From Gordionus sp. m RMFG-2023 (taxonomy: Eukaryota; Nematomorpha; Gordioida; Chordodea; Parachordodidae), in NCBI RefSeq assembly GCF_954871325.1, contig NC_088779.1, forward strand, positions 30,998,729 through 31,062,728: a stretch of 64,000 nt of DNA, read 5' to 3'. Shown here one piece after another: positions 36,201 through 46,869 of the stretch. The translations under genes and the position numbers were made by a program. Numbering within the stretch: the first letter of the stretch is position 1; each line of letters opens with the position of its first letter. The notes beneath the pieces are model-generated. The model did not search any database. It was not told the DNA's origin and saw only the letters and a program-made list of their open reading frames with translations.

Positions 36201-39200
36201 CCGCCCCCCCTTCCGCCCCTAAAATAGAAATGATTTTTAAAATACGTTTTCCAGGCTTAAAAATTTCGAATAAATCAAAAAAATCCGAGTTGAACCAAAT
36301 TTAATTCGAAATTAATTTTACAATTTACATCTATTAATCCGTTGGGAAAATTGTAAAATGGAGCGTGTGATAGGCTTTAAATTAAAATACCCGGCCGGGC
36401 CGGGTTTGAAAATTTGTTCAAATCCGGGCCGGATAAACTTTTAGCTTCTAATAAGTCTTTGACCATGCGCTAATGAAAATTGGGGGGAAACTAAATAAAG
36501 AATGAAAATTTTTTTGTTTCTTTCCAATTTTACCGTGTCCATTCTCCCCAGAGCCATGTAGCAAGAGATCTTGTCTGCTGTCATATTCAACGATTCGAAG
36601 ATATCTAGGCCTGAACTAACGCAGCCCAATTTTAGGAGTATACGAGCTAAAAATTTCTTATTGAACAAAAAATAATAATTTTTGATATGGAAATCTTCAA
36701 GCTTTATATATGTTAGCGTTAATGTCCTTTTTTCTCGGCAATGTGTTATTTTTTCAACTTTAAGATCATTTTTTGAGAGCCTTTTTTTTAAATTTAAAAA
36801 TCACCTGATTTTACCGGAAATGAATTCCATCGTTGTTTGGAATCACCTACCCTACGAATTTCAAACAAATTTTTCCACGAACTTTTAAAAAACTTAATTA
36901 CAATTTATAATTGAAATTTTTCCGTATAAATTTTAATTGACTCAAAAGGTTAACGGCTAAATTGTCTTCAATTCATAAGGTAGGTATTCGAAAGGTGATA
37001 AAATATATTTTCGGTTATAAAATCCGATATTTAATTTCAACTAAAATGACATCTCAAGATTTCAAATTCGTAAACACGACGCTGACATATACGAATATAT
37101 AAAATTTTCAACACCACTGACTGACTAACTCTTTTTTTTCTATATTCATCTATCCAAATTAAAATTCATCAAATTAAAAAAATATATATCAACATTCTAT
37201 TTAAAATAACCGTCATTTTGGATGAACTAAATATTTAATCGTACTTTTTACTCGCCGAAGTTATTCGAAATAAAAACGGCTAATTCAATATTATAACCAG
37301 AACAATATTATGCGAGCCCAGAAGATTTTGGCCACAGATGGCATACAAAGGTTTGGGACATCTGATAGCGAAATCTCGAGGTTCAGGCAATATTTTTTGC
37401 CGGCTAAAATATCGGTTTAAACCGTATTTAAAAACCGGTCCAAACCGAGTCGTTTAACAACTCTAATCGAAATGAATAAATTTTTTCTAGGGGTTTGCTC
37501 AATCAACTAAGATTACGTAAAAATTTTAAGGGCTCATATTTCAGAGGGTCATGATTCAAACTAAAAACAATTCAACTATATCTCCGCACCCAAGTACCTG
37601 CAATTTGTAGTAAGATGGCGGAGGTCCTGAGGCGTAAAACATGTTCATCCTATTTTCGTTCGGTATTATAGGATGTTTATCAATTTTTCCGTCACCTTCT
37701 AAGTTGTCGACTAATTCTTCCACTTGAGTCAAGGCACTCTCGATCTTGCGTTTGTTTTCCACTTCGCACAGGCACCGTTGGTAAAGTGTAGAAAATTTGA
37801 TGCTCCATGTTATACGGGATTTAGACTGAAGAGTTGGGGCAAGTATTAGCTTTTTTTTTAAAAAAATATATATATATATTTAATTTTTTTTATTAAAATA
37901 TTCTAGTTTGACGAGTAGTTCGTCGAAAAAAATAATAAAATAAAAAAGAGGCGTTTAGAGTGGCCAGCGTTATTGAACAAGTATAGCAATCAGGGAAAGT
38001 ATCTATAATTGAATTTTGGATTTGATCTTCACAGCAGTATCGCACCTTAAAACGCTCTTGCAGTAAAATACCGATTACGATTTTGAACGACGCTTATTAT
38101 ATTTAACGTGTGGATAGAAAGATCATCCGCCATTAAATTTCGAGTCCTACAAATTCAAATTCTAACCCGCCCACGCCACCCCCCTGAATTTTACTTTTTT
38201 TTCAGGCCCAAACCTGATTTAGCACTATGTGAAAAATATAAGTGAAATGTATATCTAATTTTTATCAAGTTAAATAAATTTTAAAATCATTAACAGCTTA
38301 GTAATCCTGGAGAAACTCTAATCATTAGTCTTGCTTTTAAAATATTTCTTTCAAGTCAGAGCTCGGACCGGTATTCAAGACCGAACTCCGACATGAATGA
38401 TTTCTGACCGGGGCCGACTTGGCTCTAGCCTAACTTGTAAAATTTTGACTTTAAATTTTAAAAACTAAATAAAGGAGAAGGAAAGATAAGATGAGTAATC
38501 GCAAGGAAGGAAAAAAGATAACAAAGATATATTAGAATTAGAATTTGACCGGACCTAAAGAAGGGTCGGGCTGGGTCATTCCATGTCAAATCAATCACTT
38601 TACAACCCGACCATCTCAGATTTTGTTAAAATTTGGTATTTAAGTTAGTAAAGTATTGTAAGTGACGAATCCAAAATATTAGACTCTTAACTCTATTAGA
38701 ACCGGAGATATAAGGCTTCAAAGTGGCTCAGCTTGGTCATTTTTTGAAAAAAATGAATTTTTAAAATTGGGATAACTTTTATACTAGATGCACTATGTAA
38801 ATCTATTATGGCTCATTTTATAGCCCTAAGTAAACTCTTGAACGTATGTTAAATAAAATTAATTTTTAGTTTATATATTTTTTTTAAATTGCAGTTAAAA
38901 ATTTGTGATTAATTTTTTAAAATGTTAGACTAAAATTTTTTTTCCAAATTTCAGATATTTTGTAAAGATTACCAAGAACTGTTCATATAAAAAATTTCAG
39001 AGTGGGCCTAAAAAAATTAATTAGAGAAAATCTCATTTTTAAAAAATCCGCTAGATGGCGTAAGTAATTTAAAATATTAATTTTAACAATATAAGTCAAA
39101 TTTTTTTTATTCCATAATAAACTATATATCGAATAATTAATAATAGTAACCTTAAAATAATTTTAATTAAATTTCTTTAAATTTAATTTATATATTGCCA

Positions 39201-42200
39201 AGTTAGATTCATCATTAGTTAAAGTGTATGTTCTTCCGGTGGCTGTCAAGGGGTTGACAATTGTGAGAATATCATATATCGGAATAATTAGAATATCTGG
39301 TATTGATGGATAATTAAAGGATTGAGAAGGTCCTTTTGGATGTAAAAAAATTACCTTTATTTCAGCATTGCTAATAATATCTTGAATGTATGCTACCCAC
39401 CATTCATTATCATATAAACATGTAACATACCCTTTAATATCTTTAGTTGATATTTCGCTTATTATATTTTGTATTTTTTCTAATTTCGCTTCAATAGCAC
39501 TGGAATATTTTTTTGTATTTATTTGTGATAAATTAACAGGATAGACTGCATGAATTTTTTGAGTACCAGGAATTGAAAGAGCTCTTGCAAATCGTTCCGC
39601 TAAAAATTCTTGCTCATCTTGGTATTCTTTATGGGTTGTATAGGAAAAATAAATATTTTATATATTTTCCTCAACAAATTTAAAGAATTCATAGGGAGAT
39701 TTTATTTGATTATCATAAGGACGTTGTAAACTGGCCCGCGCAGCCAAGCGTTTAACGGTTCCCCCTATTCCATCGCAAACATTTTTCCCATGGGCAGTAG
39801 AAAAAAATGCCATTCTGCTGGGATGGCGAAGTCTACTTGATGATAACACAAATTTATAAAATTTTTTCTATTTTTATATTGAGCCGCGGACCCATCGGAA
39901 TAATAAAAAATGTATTTTGGATCGGATAAAAAGTAATTTTTTAGTAAATTTATCAATTTTTTTTGGAATAAATAAAATAAACAAGTGTTATGTTCCAGCG
40001 ATTCAGATATGGCCACATAACTTATATGATTTAATACATTATTTACTTTATAATATATACCAAATGGATGTAGAGTAACCTGGGAAGTGGCCCAGTGATA
40101 ACTTTGGACTTCATCTTGAAGTATAAATGAGTAATTTTCAGAAAAATCACAGATAATCAAATAATGATTATGCTCTAAATTATTTTTAAGATTCTGATGG
40201 AATCTGTTTTGTTGTTCAGTAATAAAAGCATGGCGAATCAAAATAAATATTTTTTCAAATAAGTAATTAAGAAATTCGTCAGCTGTTTGCGTTAGGGTTT
40301 CTAGACTGGTTCTATCTACAGATATCCATTGCTTGAACGTTATCCTGTATATATCATGTGCAATTAATAAATTTTCTAATTTAGCCCTTAATTCTTGGTC
40401 CCCCGGACATTCATGACATTCGCCAAAATAACAGGCTGGTAGGGGAGATTTTTGGAATTATGTCTTTGTAAGTCTTTATCTCAAAATCCCTATTTTTTGT
40501 TAAAGTTGCTAAATTGCTACCTATTATTAGCAACTTAACATTCTGATGGATTAGGCAGACACAAACCGAGTGAGTGCCACTTGAACCTGGCATTATGCAA
40601 TTTTTAGGGCGCAATGAGGCGAATTTTGAAAATCCGATTTTAAGAGAAGGGTAGATAGTTTTGAAATTTATATAGATTTCTTTTAAATTATTAAGAATTA
40701 ACCTTTTTTGAACGTTAATCCTTTCATCATTTTCAATTATAGAAACGCAATCTTTTTTTCCGGGTAATAATCTACTATATTCGTCATTTAAATAGAAACT
40801 TTTTACAGTGTCAACTGTGCCCTGATTTATGGTTTTACCTGCTTTCGGATTGGGGGTTGAAAGAATACCCTTTTGACCAAGAATAAATTTTGAATTACGG
40901 ATCAACAATAATGGATAATTATTTTTCATATGAGTTATTAAATCTTCGCTACCATTTGTATTCGTTTTGGGTTGAAGAATTTTGGCAATCGCGGTTGAAA
41001 TTCTGCCAAGTTTTTTCTTGGGATATCCTTTCTCTCTTAGTCTCTTTTTTTTTATTGGTGAATGCCACATTTGATCTAAAGTAGAATTTAAAGATTCTAA
41101 AAAAATTGTAGGGATTTGCGCATTATCATTATTATTTGGATAATTATTTTCTATATGGATGGAGTTTAGGAAATTATTTGAGGTTGTAGCTATGTTACTA
41201 TCCTCTAAAATTGAAACATCTTTCTTCTTTTTATATAAAGATTTGCGACATTTAGGACAAATATAATCTCCTTTGTTAATTTTATAATACATTGTCATCC
41301 AAATACTGACTTTACGAAGTCCTTTTTTGGAATAATGATTTGGCAGATTTAATGGATTTGTACAAAACATTTTAATAAAATATTAATAAATTAATTAATT
41401 TTAAAAATTATAAATTTTAGGAAAAATAACAGACGATAAATTATTGAAAAATTTTTTCGAAAAATCGATAATTTAATTAAAATTATTTTAAGCTTACTAT
41501 TATTAATTATTCGATATATATTTTATTATGGAATAAAAAAAATTTGACTTATATTGTTAAAATTAATATTTTAAATTACTTACGCCATCTAGCGGATTTT
41601 TCAAAAATGAGATTTTTTCTAATTAATATTTTTGGGCCCACTCTGAAATTTTTTATATGAACAGTTCTTGGTAATCTTTACAAATTGTCTGAAATTTGGA
41701 AAAAAATTTTTAGTCTAACATTTTAAAAAATTAATCACAAATTTTTAACCGCAATTTAAGAAAAATATATAAACTAAAAATTAATTTTATTTAACATACG
41801 TTCAAGAGTTTACTTAGGGTTATAAAATGAGCCATAATAGATATACATAGTGCATCTAGTATAAAAGTTATCCCAATTTTAAAAATTCATTTTTTTCAAA
41901 AAATGACCAAGCTGAGCCACTTTGAAGCCCTATATCTCCGGTTCTAATAGAGTTAAGAGTCTAATATTTTGGATTCGTCACTTACAATACTTTAGTAACT
42001 TAAATAACCAAATTTTAACAAAATCTGAGATGGTCGGGTTGTAAAGTGATTGATTTGACATGGAATGACCCGGCTATAGTTTCTAGACCGGGGTAAGAGT
42101 GTCACAAATCCTGGGGCTAAATGTGATAACTTATTTCGGCTGAAGGTCATCTTTGTAATAATTGTTGTAATATGTAAGTTACTTTGAAATAAAATAGAGG

Positions 42201-43691
42201 AAAAAGAAGTTATATTCAAATCGATTGTTACAGAAAAACGTAACGAATTATTAGATTTTTTGAATAAAAACGATGTAAATGAATAGGCAAAGAAAGTATA
42301 TAAAATCGGGAATATTTTACTTAAAAAGAAGGATCATGATTTTACGAACTTAAATTTTTAATCTTTTAATTTCAATTTTTTTTTATTATTTTAATTTCTT
42401 ATTTTAGTTATGATTATGTAATTAGTATTTATATTAATTAATAAAGTATTAGTAGTTAATTTATTTACACTATTTATTTTATTCTCTAAATTCTCTCAAC
42501 CACTACATTTGTTGGCCGAAACATTATGTTCTATGGACACATTCAGTCTAATTAACCTTTCTTTATTTGACAACGGTTCTAAGTTCCCGAATAAATTCAA
42601 CCTAACTTTGACAATAATAATATTTTTTTACATCCAAATAGGGTTGAATTTGTTCAAACAGTAAAGGGTCGTTGGGGTAAAGCAAATTTATGTGCCTGAC
42701 GGTGGCGAGTAAAATTAATCTTTCCATATTAGTTATGACTAGGATACTCGAATCGATCAAATCGTTCCCCGCATTCTCGGGACTCTGATCCAGGTTAGGG
42801 TTGGGTTCCGGATGAGCGCCGGTTGCTGAATAGGCTATCTTATCTAGTAACGTATCATCGTCGAGAAAAATATCCTGGAGAAAAAAAAAATCGAAATATC
42901 ATTATTTATATAAATCATTCAAATTTTCGAATGCTTCGTGTACGCGCATCACATTCTATTTCAATTCTCGAGGGAAAATAAAATGAAAACTTGCTCACGT
43001 GACCTACAAGCGGAGCTTCATTTTTTCCGCCAATGACTCGATATAACTTACAATCAGGGTTACCACCATCCTATTTACGTACTTTAGGTAACATTTTGTT
43101 ATTGGAATCTTCCGTATCGGAGTCGAAATATTTGTGCGAGTCAAGGGTACCCTTTCTTTTGACGCGCAATAACAATTGGGCAATGTCGTGCTTTTGAAAC
43201 TTTGTCCTTTTACCCAACGCGCCTAAAGCGAATAAAAAAAAGCATTTCTATTGGGCAATAGCATAATAACTTATGATTGACGTTTTGTTTTTACTTTACC
43301 CCCCACCCCTCAACACTCTTTTCTTTATTATTATACATTTTTGACATACTCACCCATCAAGATAGGGTCAAATAAATGCTTGGTCAACGATCTTAGCCTA
43401 TTAATGATGTTTTGGGAAAGATTGATATCTCCGATCAAGCAACTCATACAATGAGCTTCTATCAAGAAGAGCGCTAAACAATCAATGTTACGGTCACCAT
43501 TTCAGTGATCGGCATTCAAATCGCTTTCGCTTTCAAAATTATCCCCACCGAGCGGCGACATAATTGCGTTATCGGCGGTGAGCGAATCCCAGCCATTTTG
43601 AAGACTAATATCTTCCAAGATGCCTTCGAATACAGGTTTGAGATCTTGGCTTCTTTCATCTACGAGAGAACTCTGGTACAGTAACAAAAAT
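32111..43691 (-). CDS. TTC27: TTC27 (tetratricopeptide repeat protein 27, Emw1 family), partial
   Basis: TTC27 is a conserved TPR protein of unclear biochemical role (yeast Emw1 is linked to the cell wall and Golgi). Exons in coding order: 43691-43549, 43473-43354, 43222-43083, 42874-42632, 37825-37598, 36656-36534, 35697-about 35545, 35161-34979, 34768-34567, 33204-32972, 32608-32471, 32224-32111. All located joins are GT-AG and in phase, except the 3' end of the seventh exon, left open. Matches to the human protein from memory: ALGKRTKFQKHDIAQLLL, LLKLGCVSSGLDIFESL, LEPDNFKAWNNLASL, SLKYNYHRSWQIWENL, KIWYLYGLL. Human TTC27 is 843 residues; about 650 are accounted for. Not found: the N-terminus, roughly 35 residues of TPR between exons 7 and 8, and the C-terminus. 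Confidence 0.9.
33205..34566. other. TTC27 intron, AT-rich
   Basis: Contains a G13 run (33472-33484), a short gagttgggcggatcagac-type GC patch at 33655-33735 and a C10 run at 34526-34535. No exon seen. Confidence 0.5.
34567..35161 (-). CDS. TTC27: TTC27 TPR exons (35161-34979 and 34768-34567)
   Basis: The first exon reads LLKANNDKE ... NRAFANCFKRSLILEPDNFKAWNNLASLQIKS, a clear TPR helix pair (AWNNLA signature). It ends AAA before gttaga and joins in phase 0 to ESLKYNYHRSWQIWENLLYVATRRLD, matching the human ALKCNYEHWQIWENYIL block. The second exon ends in phase 1 (GACAATG before gtaaaa). Confidence 0.92.
35545..37825 (-). CDS. TTC27: TTC27 middle exons (37825-37598, 36656-36534, 35697-~35545)
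   Basis: Exon 37825-37598: SKSRITWSIKFSTLYQRCLCE ... ALTQVEELVD ... NMFYASGPPPSYYKLQ. Exon 36656-36534: KFLARILLKLGCVSSGLDIFESL ... CYMALGRMDT. Exon from 35697: AEKTILDWILKRNAD ... GSFYKLMEDIKDPNKKLW. The phase-0 joins make LQ-KFLARILLKLG and GRMDT-AEKTIL, which track human IQRQLASLLFELG and GKAEEIL. The 3' limit of the last exon is uncertain; no good donor was chosen. Confidence 0.85.
35810..36115. mobile_element. MITE of the AAATCAGCTGG family, copy 2, in a TTC27 intron
   Basis: Shares with 11582-11935 the aaaatcagctgga, cgccattttggt, agtaattattctc, atgatc, gcgtcaga and atcgtcagtctag blocks in the same order. It lies in the intron between exons 36534 and 35697. Confidence 0.7.
36380..36440. 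repeat. GC-rich island (cccggccgggccggg)
   Basis: About 60 bp of GGCC/CCGG motifs with central AT, in a TTC27 intron; same type as at 27845 and 59845. Confidence 0.55.
37240..37470. mobile_element. Hairpin-family MITE in a TTC27 intron
   Basis: Left part ggctaattcaatattataacc and right part gccggctaaaatatcggttt are inverted relatives, with tcgtttaacaactct at the right edge as in the hAT-like family. Diverged. Confidence 0.5.
38573..39173. repeat. Left terminal inverted repeat of the DNA transposon
   Basis: Begins GGGTCATTCCATGTC and ends near taattttaattaaatt. Contains gctagatggcgtaagtaa near its inner part (39049). Matches 41471-42071 inverted. Confidence 0.9.
39190..41370 (-). pseudogene. 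Transposase gene of the 38573-42071 element, frame-broken
   Basis: Reading down the minus strand: a CPKCRKSL zinc motif (about residue 40), KIGFSKFASLRPKNC and GTHSVCVCLIHQNVKLLI (41370-40411); then CYFGECHECPG and an RNase H-like core, LIICDFSENYSFILQDE (first D), YYSDGSAAQYKNRKNF (second D) and HGKNVCDGIGGTVKRLAARA; then a C-terminal block with CLYDNEWWVAYI (about 39400). The frame changes near 40430 and near 39795 and a stop follows at 39658, so the gene is inactive as it stands. Proteins of this pattern are common in cnidarian and hemipteran genomes as uncharacterised repeats (recall, not searched). Confidence 0.85.
41471..42071. repeat. Right terminal inverted repeat of the DNA transposon
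   Basis: Ends GACATGGAATGACCC followed by the duplicated GGCT. It has small differences from the left copy, spread along its length. Confidence 0.9.
42632..43691 (-). CDS. TTC27: TTC27 N-proximal exons (43691-43549, 43473-43354, 43222-43083, 42874-42632)
   Basis: Reads YQSSLVDERSQDLKPVFEGIL, then ALFLIEAHCMSCL ... LTKHLFDPILM, then GALGKRTKFQKHDIAQLLL, then DIFLDDDTLLDKIAYS ... ITNMERLILLATV. Human counterparts are HQHLLEERSPLLF, AIQFHLECAYVFL, GALGKRTRFQENYVAQLIL and the DDTILNDI block. A 75-nt intron (43548-43474) is proposed because the uninterrupted frame meets a TGA; see findings. The start of the first exon (after gtagctaag) is the least certain edge. Confidence 0.82.
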
Positions 43692-44185
43692 CTTAGCTAC
43701 CAAAATCGAAAGCCCTGTTATAAATATCATCAGTAAACTAATTGTTCATGAGAAACCAAAAAAAAGTAATTATTTATTTTTTTAAAACATTATAATTTAT
43801 ATTTACCATTTTCAGATGAAATACTTCTATTACACTCCGATAATTTAAGCAAAAAAAATATGAACTCAAGTTATCAGTATTCTAGTGATATCTATAAAAT
43901 CCTTAGGTGTGTTAAAGTTTATACTATTTATACTAATTGGAACTGTTTTTTCTTCTTCTTCTATTATTATCTCAGATCTTAAGCAAGTTTTCATAAAATT
44001 TATGTTAGAATATTCAAAAATTTCGTTAATTTTAGGTTCGGCTTTTATTTTATTAGCTATGCATTTAAAAGAACGTAACAATTTGAAAGTGGAGTCTGCC
44101 AGATCCCACCCGTGTGTTTAAGCCATTTTCGTTTTCTCACGTATACTCAAGAGTTGTACAAGATGAGATCGTTGTTCTCGAATAA
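43692..44185. other. Upstream side of TTC27; unassigned coding-like stretch
   Basis: On the minus strand 44110-43866 reads GWDLADSTFKLLRSFKCIANK ... EIIIEEEEKTVPISIN without a stop. It does not match the TTC27 N-terminus as I remember it, and its base use is AT-rich. It could be an unrecognised element protein or chance. Confidence 0.3.
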
Positions 44186-44189
44186 CGTC

Positions 44190-44460
44190 TCCCAGCTTAG
44201 CCGGTGGGTGATTGGGGAGATTCCACTACGAGTTTTGATCTGGGTTCGATCCCAAGTGGAACTGATTTCCAGAAACTAATCAAAGAGGTTGTGCGCCACT
44301 GTGTACGATATATTGACCGGGGCATGATTCCGTCAATCTTATTAATTAGAAGAAAAAAGGCCCACCATTGCATTTTAATAAAAAAAATTCGTTGTTTGCA
44401 AAGATCTAGGCGTCCATTTTTTCTGGCTAGTTCCTTTTAAAAAAAAACCGCCCCACGAGT
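44190..44460 (+). mobile_element. tRNA-derived SINE (second family)
   Basis: Box A-like TAGCCGGTGGG (44199-44209) and a perfect box B GGTTCGATCCC (44243-44253) lie about 44 bases apart, in a GC-richer block with no tRNA gene fold. The right edge accgccccacgagtcgcttaacaacact (44449-44476) resembles the hAT-like MITE end, so the SINE may abut or carry one. Confidence 0.45.
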
Positions 44461-46865
44461 CGCTTAACAACACTAAATCTTACTTAGAATACTGAGGATG
44501 GTAACGAATCTGTCGTCCCTCTAATTCTAGTATTCTTTAGTTTTTAGAAGACCTTTAATTCGGGCTTTTTTTTTTATATGAAGATATAAAAATGGGTAAA
44601 TTAATTAAACTTTCAATTTTGCAAATTATTTGGGCCCATAATAACTATTTGGAATCAATGTGTTACTAAATGGTTTCGAAGATATATAACTTCAAAGGTT
44701 ATTAAGTTTCCATTACAGCTCTAAATTGACCTGCCATCTGGTTCAAAGTCGTACTTAGATGGGGCTGGACCTATTTTTTAAAATGTTAAATTCTAAACTA
44801 GATTGGGGAGCGCCTAATTTTAAAATTTCGATTCTTGGCCAGGTCAGGCTCAGAGACCTGCAGAAGTACCATTTGGCCGGCCCGTGTAATCTGGGCAGGC
44901 ATGCAGGTCTCATGTCAGGCTAAACAAAGAAATTTAATATTAATATGAGCAATATTTGTAAATTTCTTGCAAATTGCTTACTATTTTTATTTTTCTTTGT
45001 AAATTTTCAAATTTTAAATATCGTTTATATATGTAGTAATTCTCAAGTTCCAATTTTCAGGATCAAGCTGATTCCAGACAGATTTCTTTATACATTTATA
45101 ATGGTTATACTGATAAAATGATTAGAAGATTCTATTTAGCTATAAGAAATGTCACTGATCTTCATCTAATGAATTGCTTTTAAATTTTCTAACTATCAAC
45201 AATATGCATTTTTGTTATTTTAAGATAAAAAAAGAGGTTTTGTAGCATCTTTGGCTAATTAAAATTTCTCGCATATTTTTTACATTTGTGTTATGAAAAA
45301 TTTGGAGACCTAATTTTAAAATTCTTATATTTAGGCTATATTAGATAGGTCTCAATGAAAAAAATTTGGCACACTTATCAGACTTATAGCTGAAGATTCA
45401 ATTTCCTTTGAAAAGACTTACAAAAAGAGGTCCAATGACTCTCTCTTGTCTTTAAAGATGGTTAATCGTGATAAAATTACAAATATATAATTTCTCTTAT
45501 AAAACCTATTTAAAAAAATGTCAGTTAAAAGATCTTGCCTATGATAAGTATTCAAATAATTTTTGCATTCTTGTTTCATTCAGGCTAAAAAAAAATATTA
45601 TCCATTCCATTCCACATTTTGGAAAACTTTCCTGATGGAAATATTTAATTTTATTCCTATATGAAATATATAAATTTTATTATCGATCAATTATCATCAA
45701 AATATTTATTAGGCATTCTCTAAAGATCATCATTTATATGTATATGCCATATATACATATACAAATTATAATTACCCCATAAAAACTCATAACTTTGATT
45801 ATTTAATATTAATATAACTTTAAAATATTTTAAATTTGATTTTTAAAAAAAATTTATTTAATACTAAAAAAATGTTAATAAAATTATGTGAAGTTAACTA
45901 GAACTAAAGAAAGAAAGCACATTTTCTGAATAAGCCATTTAAAAAAATTATATGTGTAAAATTAATGTAGCAAATCAAAAATTTTCATTAATTTTTAGAA
46001 CATTCTTCAACTGTAGTGGAAATATAGTAATCCTATTCCAAACTTGTTCCATAACTTTCCCTAAGTTCCAATCCCAAAATGTTTTATTTATTGACCCTGA
46101 TTTAAACTTATAAACATTTTTATATATAATTAAGCTTAATCATTAATTTTCAAATAAAAGTATATGAAATATTAGTTATTAATCCTATAATGAAAAAAAA
46201 ATGTGTTAATTAAATATGGATATCATTACTGGGATAGACAAAAATTTATTCTGAAAGTCTGTAAATACTAATTTTGAGATGTATAGTAGCACTAAATTTT
46301 TATATAATGTGTCTATGACATTGGTTCCATCATTTTTCAGAAAAATATTTATCAATCTATGAAATGCCATTAGAAAATATGTGATTTAAAATATAAAACA
46401 TTAGTAGATATAATATAGCCATCTAAATCATCCCCTAAATTTATTTTCCACCAATTAATTTGAATGTATATATTCATCAAAGATACTGCAAGATATATTA
46501 TATTTTTCTTTTTACTAATAAATTCATATCAAATGTGATAATAAAAATGATATATACACCTTTGTAAGTCATCATCTAAGAATATATATTCTTTTACACC
46601 ATTAATAATCATTAGGGATAAATCCTGGTGTTTTTCAGAAAACCTAAGGAATTCAAACATACTGAGATGTTTAATAACTTTATTTATTTCATATAAATAT
46701 AAGAGAGAATCATCGCTATAGGAAGTATCTTAAGTGCATATAAATTAATTACATATTATTTTATTTATACTGTACCATGTTTACAATTTAATGATCTTTC
46801 ATATAAAGTTAACAATTCAAGCATTTAAAAAAAATAAATTTAGTGACTTTATAACCGAACTGCTG
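44461..46865. other. AT-rich spacer, no gene seen
   Basis: Only a GC patch at 44740-44930 (ggccaggtcaggctcagagacctgcag, catttggccggcccgtg) stands out, similar in style to the other GC islands. No coding exon or RNA gene recognised. Confidence 0.5.
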
Positions 46866-46869
46866 TAAT

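Larger units (their letters stand above)
38573..42071 (-). mobile_element. DDE-type DNA transposon with 601-bp inverted ends and GGCT target duplication (Sola-like?)
   Basis: A 3499-bp element with terminal inverted repeats at 38573-39173 and 41471-42071 starting GGGTCATTCCATGTC, flanked by GGCT on both sides (38569-38572, 42072-42075). The minus strand encodes a transposase in pieces from 41370 to about 39190. It inserted in the TTC27 intron between exons 42632 and 37825. The TIRs look about 95% alike. A 4-bp duplication and long TIRs fit the Sola superfamily, but the assignment is inference. Confidence 0.88.

Noticed and set aside
43502-43504. In-frame TGA in TTC27 as a selenocysteine or pseudogene mark
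   Set aside because: A phase-consistent small intron explains it and restores a conserved block; TTC27 is not a known selenoprotein.
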